A stretch of DNA of 64,000 nucleotides from Chlorocebus sabaeus (taxonomy: Eukaryota; Chordata; Mammalia; Primates; Cercopithecidae), in assembly GCF_047675955.1 (NCBI RefSeq), contig NC_132910.1, positions 114,993,143-115,057,142 on the forward strand, written 5' to 3'. The notes below the pieces were generated by a model. The model made no database searches. It was given only the letters and a program-made list of their open reading frames with translations, and was not told the origin of the DNA. Within the stretch, counting starts at the first letter, position 1. Each line of letters starts with the position of its first letter. This document shows, in pieces, positions 56,993-64,000 of the stretch. The position numbers were made by a program, and so were the translations under genes.

Positions 56993-57550
56993 ACAAATAT
57001 TATTGATGTTGTCATACATTTTGCTAAAGTCACAATTAATTTTGGTTTTCATGTTGTCAACCAACAGAGATTTTTTCATACTTTATTGAATATACAATGC
57101 TATCAATTATAAATGTTGCATTATTTTATGTGCCACTAAAGGAAAACAACACATTTCCTATTTAAAACTTTGACACTGTGATTTCTTACCACTTAGAACA
57201 CATATTTATAAAAAGGGCTCTTTTAGATTTATTTATACGTAGATTTTTACCAACTCATCTTGAAAAATTTATGCAAAATAGATTAAGTGTATCACTAAAA
57301 CACTTTTCATAATTAGAGTCTAACTTCTATGAAACACTTCACAATTCAAAGTGATAAATGTTTATGCATTTTTTTTTCATACAGAGTTTTATTCCAGGCC
57401 ACCAAACAAATTGGCGAAGCAGCATTTCTTAAAAGAGAGTTCCAAACTTCCTATACCTATATGGCAGGTTTTGAAGCTGATGCTTTCTTGATCTCACAGA
57501 TGTTAATAAACAGTTTTCAGATAACATGTAAAAATCATATTCCCATTCCC
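56993..57550. other. Unassigned sequence
   Basis: No gene recognised. A T-run followed by CATACAG (57368-57384) resembles a splice acceptor and lies inside a 118-codon open frame (57329-57685), but no donor, homology or transcript evidence supports an exon. Confidence 0.45.
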
Positions 57551-57577
57551 CCGGCTGGGTGCAGTGGCTCACGCCTC
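57551..57577 (+). mobile_element. 27-bp Alu 5' stub
   Basis: CCGGCTGGGTGCAGTGGCTC followed by ACGCCTC is the first part of an Alu. The text then switches at once to unrelated sequence, with no tail. A deletion removing nearly all of an Alu is the simplest reading. Confidence 0.8.
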
Positions 57578-57725
57578 TCCTTTTCTGTCGATAAATACTG
57601 CCTCCCAATGTTGCTGGATGAAACTCTCGAAAGTTCTCCTGGCTCTGAGTACAGCCTGACTCATGAATCATTCTTGCTCAAATAAACTCTGCTAAATGTA
57701 ATTTGTCTAAAGTTTTTCTTTTAAT
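57578..57725 (+). mobile_element. LTR-like 3' end (possible)
   Basis: CTCTCGAAAGTTCTCCTGGC, then GCTCAAATAAACTCTGCTAA and TTTGTCTAAAGTTTTTCTTT, resembles the R/U5 part of a class I endogenous retroviral LTR, with AATAAA as poly(A) signal. The upstream part of the LTR is not evident. Confidence 0.4.
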
Positions 57726-57972
57726 ACGATGATATTTTAGTGTTCATTGACTGAGAAAGTCTGTACTAACAAGTAACTACTATGCATATAATAATTTTAG
57801 ATTTTTTTCTGATTAAGAATCGCAATAGCTAGTACATACACTTAAAATTGCTAGCACATAGAATTGAGTGACTCTTTGTTATAAAATAAAAAGACTACAT
57901 GTGCCGTGTCTATAGGCATGAAGGCTTCCACGCATTAGTTCCTCTGCTCTATGCCTATGCAGCATTACGAAT

Positions 57973-58531
57973 CGTGGTAGTTAATACTGAGTGTCAACTT
58001 GACTGGATTGAAGAATGCAAAGTTTCATTCCTGGGTGTGTCTGTGAGAGTGCTGCCAAAGGAGATTAATATTTGAGTCAGTGGACTGGGAGAGGCAGACC
58101 CACCCTCAATCTGGGTGGGCACCATCTAATCAGTTACCAGTGTGGCTAGAATAAAGCAGGCAGAGGAAGGTGGAAAGAGCAGACTTGCTGAGTCTTCCAA
58201 GCCTCATTTTTCTCCCACACTGTATACTTCCTGCCCTCGACATTGGACTCCACTTTCTTCAGCTTTTGGACTCTTGGACTTACACATCAGTGGTTTGCCA
58301 GGGGCTCCTTAGGCCTTCGGCCACAGACTGAAGGCTGTACTCTTGGCTTCCCTAATTTGAGGTTTGGGGACTCAGACTGGTTTTCTTGCTCCTCAGCTTG
58401 CAGACAGCCCACTGTGGCACTTCACCTTGTAATCATGTGAGTCAATACCCCTTAATAATATTCATTTTAATTCATAATACCCCTTCAAATATACATTCAC
58501 CTTATACCTCTAGAGAACCCTGACTAATACA
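57973..58531 (+). mobile_element. MLT2-type solo LTR (ERVL)
   Basis: TTAATACTGAGTGTCAACTT, GGCAGACCCACCCTCAATCT, GGGTGGGCACCATCTAATCA, CCTGCCCTCGACATTGGACT and CTCAGCTTGCAGACAGCCCA run from LTR start to end, closing CCCTGACTAATACA. A 5-bp flanking repeat with one change (CGAAT 57968-57972, CAAAT 58532-58536) fits ERVL. It is the same family as the LTR at 19746-20492, in the opposite orientation, and lacks the AT expansion. Confidence 0.93.
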
Positions 58532-58539
58532 CAAATCAA

Positions 58540-59578
58540 TTGTATCTCTCTTTCCTTCTGAGCCCAGCCATGGATTCAGGGACTTCTCACACCTAGCTCT
58601 AGCCACACCAATGGACTGGAGTTTATGCTACAAGTAAAACCTATTTGCTATCCCAGCTCTAGAATATATTTTTTCACATGCTGCAAAAACCACCTGCTTC
58701 CTATTTCTCTCTTTCACTCCTTTACAACCCAACCATTTTCTTTTTCTCCGGCCTCTATGAAATCTTGTCAATCAAGAAGATTTTTGCCATATTAATATTG
58801 TCAATTAAGATATAAACATTGTACATATTATACGTTATAATTTAATGTTTATTGAACTTCTACTTGAAATGCACAGCACTGTCATAGAAACTGTGAATAC
58901 AAATAAAATATTGCAATGCTTCTTGGCCTCAAAACATTTACAAACAAGTAGGGAAGGCATTAATGGCTATAAGTAATTGCAATATATTGTAATTTATTTA
59001 TAGGTGTCACTTCTGAAATATACCCTATTGTGACCATACAGAGGACACTAAACCTCAGTCTAGCTGAAAGAAAATGGTTCTCCAAACTTACCAGTATTTT
59101 AATGGATGCCACTTTACCTCTACCTAGGGTCTCTGGCTGGGCCTGAGAATTAATTTGGTATAGGTAGATTAACAGGAGAAATATACGCGTTTACATAAGT
59201 TTTACATAACATGGGAGCCCTCATAAGGAAATAAATATCCAAAGAATTGGCAAAACCTAAGTGTGCTTTATATTAGGTTGAACAAAGAAATGCAATTGTA
59301 GAAAAATAACTAAACTATGGGGGAGAATAAAGGAAGATAAGAATCATCTTAACAAAATCTGTTTGTGTACAATTCTCTTGGCTGTGACTCCCTGTAGAAG
59401 AATGTTTTTCTCCTGGCACAGGAAGGGTATCTTTCACATGGGAGTTTTTATCTCCTGTTTTCAGAAAGAAGGGGAGATTAGAATGCCCTTCTTACATCTG
59501 CTGGTTTTCAAGGGCTTTTGGCTCAAAATAATTCTTACAACTAAAGTGATATATGTTGGGGTGATGTGTTCTGAACTT
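58540..59578. other. Unassigned sequence, 3' half repeat-like
   Basis: No gene. From 58990 to 59578 the text (GGGCCTGAGAATTAATTTGG, TTAACAGGAGAAATATACGC, GGGAGCCCTCATAAGGAAAT, CAAAATAATTCTTACAACTA) reads like a mammalian interspersed repeat that I have seen but cannot name safely. Confidence 0.4.
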
Positions 59579-59607
59579 CAACACACACACACACACACAC
59601 ACACACA
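59579..59607. repeat. (CA)14 microsatellite
   Basis: An uninterrupted CA run of about 28 bp. Confidence 0.97.
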
Positions 59608-60454
59608 ATGTACATTCTGACTACAGAAGTAAGCCATTTCCCACAAGGAAACTGTATGTGAAGAGTCACGGAAAAATTAAATCACAAGATTTTGTTTGAA
59701 CTAAAGTAAGTTTAATGTGGGAGTATAATATTCAGGAGGGCAATGGCTGCAATTAACGTAGAACTATTAAATAGGCTTCAAATTTTTAAGCAACTTGGGC
59801 ATATATCTTTGCCTCTCAATTCTGCATATAAGATGGCACTGGAATTTGTAAGCATAAATGTCACATCATGATGGTGTTTCTCATAGGAGAAAAGAGAAAG
59901 AGAATGAAAGTAAGAAGACCAGGTAAACTGCTGCATTTGTTGAGTTAGTTACACTAATAAGACTTGTTAATTTAGTACATAGAGTATGAGAGTATGAAGA
60001 GGAATTAATGGTGAATCTAAAAGCAAAAACAGAATAATACACACACATACACAAACCGTCAATTAAGGAAGAGAAATTTGTCTGGCATTTCAAAACAAAA
60101 TAGGAATCTCTTAAACGGAAATTCCCAACCTTGTTTCTGTATAGATTCTCAATAATTGTCTCAAGAATAATTTTGAAACTTTCAAATAAAAAAATTTTAC
60201 CTTAATTTAAAAAGTAATTAGTAATAACACTAGTTTATTTTTTCTATGGCTCAAAACCAGTGTCACCAAATCAATCAAACAAACATATGTTAGTTCACTC
60301 AACAGGCTGAGGGCCACTGGCTTTGTGAAGATGGGTCATATTTCTCCTACATCTGTCATAGCTGTTGCTTTTTTTAACTCATTGGATAAATATTCCATTG
60401 ACAATCAAAGAAGTTTTAACTGTTAGAAGTACTCAACTTATTTAATTAATTAAT
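59608..60454. other. Unassigned sequence
   Basis: Nothing recognised. Confidence 0.5.
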
Positions 60455-60744
60455 TTTTCTGGAGACAGAGTCTCACTCTGTCACCCAGGATGGAGTACAG
60501 TGGCATGATCTTGACTCATTGCAACCTCCAGCTCCCGGGTTCAAGCAATTCTTCTGCCTCAGCTTCCCGAGTAGGTGGGATTACAGGCAGATCCCACTAT
60601 GCCCACCTAATTTTTATATTTTCAGTAGAGACAGGGTTTCATCATATTGGCCAGGCTGGTCTTGAACTCCTGACCTCAAGTAATCCGCCCACCTTGGCCT
60701 CCTAAAGTGCTGGGATTACAGACATGAGCTACCATGTCCAGCCC
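60455..60744 (-). mobile_element. AluS-type, full length
   Basis: Antisense Alu from TTTTTCTGGAGACAGAGTCT to CTACCATGTCCAGCCC, both arms present (GCCTCAGCTTCCCGAGTAGG, CTCCTGACCTCAAGTAATCC). The 71-residue frame at 60490-60705 is antisense Alu. Confidence 0.94.
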
Positions 60745-60989
60745 AAACTCTTTAATTTAACACTGATGCCCTTGTACATAATTACTCTGTCATCCTCAGA
60801 TCCCACATCTACCTTATATATGAATGCATATCACTTGTAATATGGTCTCTAGAAAAGGTGAATTTTCAGGTTACATATGTTCATGCCCCAAACATGCACC
60901 TTCTAATTAAGATGGAACCAAGAAGCCAGGAAAAAGAGCATGTGAAAATTTCTCACCAGCAAATTTGATAAGGTTTGGGATGTCTATTA
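60745..60989. other. Unassigned sequence
   Basis: Nothing recognised. Confidence 0.5.
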
Positions 60990-61245
60990 AGGAGGCGGTA
61001 GAGCCTAATAGTTAAAAGCAAGTGCTCTAGCACCCAGCAGACTTGGATTCACACCCTTGCTCTGTGTGACAATGGTCAAGTTGCTTAATCTCTGACACAG
61101 TTTCCACATCTTTAAAATAAAATAAAAATTTTTATCTCATAGATTTATAGTATTAAGAAAAATGATTGATATATCATGTTTAGTACAGTAGACTGACTAT
61201 AGAAAGCATACAAAAATGGTAAGTACTATTAAAATTCTCAATGCA
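60990..61245 (+). mobile_element. MIR SINE
   Basis: GTAGAGCCTAATAGTTAAAA, AGACTTGGATTCACACCCTT, GTCAAGTTGCTTAATCTCTG, CAGTTTCCACATCTTTAAAA and ATGGTAAGTACTATT follow a nearly complete MIR, including its tRNA-derived start. Confidence 0.9.
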
Positions 61246-61609
61246 AACAATAAGAAAAATTCATCCACATATTTCCTAATTCATTAAAAATGGAGATGGA
61301 GCCTCGCATGGTCAGCAGGACTTAATGACTCATTTTCAAAGAATAGAGTATGAGAAGGTCTGAGAAAGGCAACTTCATAGTGGAGAAATCTGGCAAACAG
61401 TGCCCTGTCTAGGTGATTGAGATTAACCTTATTGGCAATAAATCATGTTGAGAGCATGGACCCCTGATGTGAGCCTATGAGAAGAGCAAGTCAGTCTCTA
61501 GTATTCTTCCTCATCTAATCATGAGGAAAACATCAGGCAAACCCCAAATGGGAGATATGCTATGAATAGCTGATCAGTACTCCTCAACGCTGTAAAGGTT
61601 GTGAAAAAC
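61246..61609. other. Unassigned sequence
   Basis: Nothing recognised. Confidence 0.5.
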
Positions 61610-61915
61610 AAGGAAAGAGTGAGAAATTCACAAACCAGAGGAAACTAAGGGAAAGATGACTAGACATGGCATAATATTCTAGGTGGGACTGTGGATTAGA
61701 AAAACGGTATTAGTGAAAAAAGCCGTGAACTATGAACAAAGCCTGCAGTTTAACTCGTAGTAATGCAGCAAGAATTAATGGTTTCTTAGTTTTGATAAAT
61801 ATACCATGGTTATGACTGAATGAATACAATACATGAATTGTACTACTGTTGTAATTTTTCCATAAACCTAAATTTAAAACTATTCAAAAATAAAAAGCGT
61901 TTTAAAAGTTGGAAG
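61610..61915 (+). mobile_element. L1M 3' end
   Basis: CTGTGGATTAGAAAAACGGT, AGTGAAAAAAGCCGTGAACT, TTTCTTAGTTTTGATAAATA, TACCATGGTTATGACTGAA and CATAAACCTAAATTTAAAAC then AAAAATAAAAAG give an old L1M 3' UTR to its terminus. Confidence 0.8.
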
Positions 61916-64000
61916 GTAAGGGGGAGAAGAAAGTCAACAAATGTAAAAGCCATAAGACTCAATTTACCTAAAGTAGACTTACTTAAGTATTAAATAGATA
62001 TCATGAACCTCCTCAATTTAAAACCTTATGATTTTTTATTGTGATATAGCTTCACAAGACAAGTCACATCTTAATCCACACCTATCTAATCTAGTTATAT
62101 ATCTTAACACAATACCAAATGTTCAGGGTGAAAAAAAAAATACCCAAAAAGAGTTTTAAAAGACCCTGAGCATAATCGCAATTTTTACTCATAAGTAAAA
62201 GCGCTTGGATATTTCAGCAGAAATGTACTTTTTCTTTACAAACTGCCCACTACTAAATAGCATTTATATAGCAAATTCAAATATGGAACAACTACATAAA
62301 AAGAGTTTTCAAAACTAAAACAGATTAAAACAAAAGGCTCCTGCATAACTGTTCTACAATGCTAAAAAGAGAATAAATATATAGAACAAATTAATTAAGC
62401 TTAAGTAGCACTTCTCTTCCTGGGATGTAGGTTACAACAAAAAACCCTATGGCCCTAAAATCTTTCCATAACAGATACTTTCTACAAAGTCTGAGCAGGG
62501 AATACTCATTTAAAGTAACCCATTACAAACCTAATTTATAGCCCAGAATGTAGACAATTCCCTTTTATATATTTTAAACAGTTTTCATATTTTGCATCAC
62601 ATAATGTGATGCAATACCTTTACATGGATTTACAGTTACCTTTTTAATATTAAGAACTGGTCTCTCTATAGGCCTTTCAGCTTTGTTTTCTACAAGGGTA
62701 CACTCAAATCCTACCAGAGATTAAAATAAGGTTTTCTTTTAGGATGATATAAGTCTAAGGTTATGGACAATACATACTGCTTCCATGGACAAATGGCACT
62801 CTGGTTATTGGAAATAACTGCTCTTCTGAGAGTGTCTCTAGAAAGAAGGTTATATTTTATTATTCTACAAGTTAATCTACTACAAAGATTGATGCAAAGT
62901 GAGGTACTTTGATATGGTTAGAGGAAATTAAGTGATAGATAGATAGATAATTCACTTCCTTTTCATGTGTACTCTGTAGGGTAGTATGATTAATTATTTT
63001 TCAGGACAAAAAAAGGGTCTAAATAAAATAGAGGTGTATAAAAAGTACGTTTCCAGTGTATTTTCTTTAAAAATCATTATATTTTAAACAAAATACATTT
63101 TAAAGTATGCAGTCATACTATCTCAAAACATATTCTCCTCACATATACATACTAATCAAATACCTGCTCAAAATTAATATTTTAGAAAACATTAAGCTCT
63201 TATTCATCTGACAAGTATTTATCAGGTGCCTACTATGTTCTGGGCTTTGCACAAGGAGGTAGTATTATGTTCTTTCCATTAGAGCTTTCTTCTCTCCATT
63301 AAAACAGGCTCCTAGACTTAATCTCTTAAATGTCCACAATAATTTGTAGTTCTAAAAATCTTTGTTTTAATGGAGGAAAAAAAAAACCTAGCACTAAAAG
63401 TCCTGACAACTTTGACACATTAAATGGAAATCTTAGAAATACTGTAATGGAAGGAAATCATTGAATCCAAAAGCAGCAGGCCTTTAAAGAATAAGATGAA
63501 AATTGAGAGATTGCCTTTATTCTTGAAATGGGGTATTTGATTCATTTAAGGAAAATGAATCAAGTAATCAAAAGTACATAAGGCACAATTTTTGAAGGTT
63601 AAGGAAGTTGGATTTTTTCCCACCAAATTAAATCTGACAAATTTGGCCAAAGCAATCCAATTGAAGTTGCTGAGACCTTATCTGCACAGAGGAGAGTTAT
63701 TCTATTTGGTACAACTGAAACTACCCAGACCATAAATATTGTTTCAACCTATGTTCCATGATGTTCTAAAGTCAGTCAACAGTTGAATGGAGTGGGTTCT
63801 GACTGGGCTCTGACTCTATGCAATGCTACATTCAACTCTTACAGAGGAAAATATCTTAGAGAGGTGGCAATAATACAAAAACAGGTAACTTTTATGTTAC
63901 TTAGTTTTCTAAAACAAAGGTAAGCATGATTATGGATTCTTTTCTATAAATTAAATTATATTTTAAAAACCCAAGAATACTTGTTCAATATGAAATATTT
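61916..64000. other. Unassigned AT-rich sequence
   Basis: No gene or confident repeat. A (GATA)4 run lies at 62934-62950. The phrase AGTATTTATCAGGTGCCTAC near 63214 is a short piece of a common mammalian repeat. Confidence 0.5.

Noticed and set aside
1..64000. A hidden multi-gene or defence-like system
   Set aside because: I found no conserved protein domains, operon-like spacing, RNA genes or CpG-rich promoters on either strand. Most of the structure I could resolve comes from repeats and their insertions.

Overview
The window is nuclear DNA from an Old World monkey, with no recognisable gene. It is strongly AT-rich and packed with primate and mammalian interspersed repeats: Alu, L1, L2, MIR, MaLR and ERVL LTRs, Tigger and MER5-type DNA transposons. 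The monkey assignment rests mainly on the young Alu at 12368-12674, which carries a perfect 19-bp target-site duplication and bases typical of cercopithecid AluY lineages (GGCTCAAGCC near the 5' end, GATCCGGCCACTGCAC in the right arm). The short Alu at 24060-24175 also has GGCTCAAGCC.

No open reading frame behaves like a gene. All are short, and many can be traced to Alu antisense strand, L1 ORF2 remnants, microsatellites or L2/LTR sequence. I saw no convincing exon, tRNA, snRNA, rRNA, CpG island or CRISPR array. The window is most simply intergenic or deep intronic.

Layout. 1-1.7 kb is a nested cluster: an old LTR split by an Alu monomer (itself split by an MST LTR), a full Alu and an L1 3' UTR. 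1.7-11.6 kb is mostly unassigned AT-rich sequence, with an L1 3' end, a Tigger-like fossil and AT microsatellites. 11.7-12.8 kb is a solo LTR broken by the young Alu. 15.5 kb holds a 31-bp minisatellite. 17.8-22.3 kb is old L1/HAL1 sequence, interrupted by an Alu that is itself interrupted by an MLT2A-type LTR with a large AT expansion. 23.2-30.6 kb is Alu- and L1-rich, with MLT1, MIR, L2 and MER5 pieces. 31-43 kb has several L2 3' ends, three or more LTRs and a split L1M. 43-50 kb is mixed old L1, MIR and Alu sequence. 51.7-54.7 kb contains an unclassified sequence present in two to three diverged local copies. 54.7-62 kb has an L2, a complete 361-bp Tigger3-like element, an MLT2 solo LTR, an Alu, a MIR and an L1M 3' end. 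The last 2 kb is unassigned.

There is no evidence of genes working together and no new functional system. The most unusual features are the local duplication (51.7-54.7 kb), the homogeneous minisatellite (15.5 kb), the AT-rich inverted modules inside the MLT2A LTR (19.8-20.1 kb), the half-length Alu with perfect target-site duplications (24.1 kb) and an Alu/L1 junction (23.4 kb). Repeat family names are from memory of consensus features and were not checked by a search.
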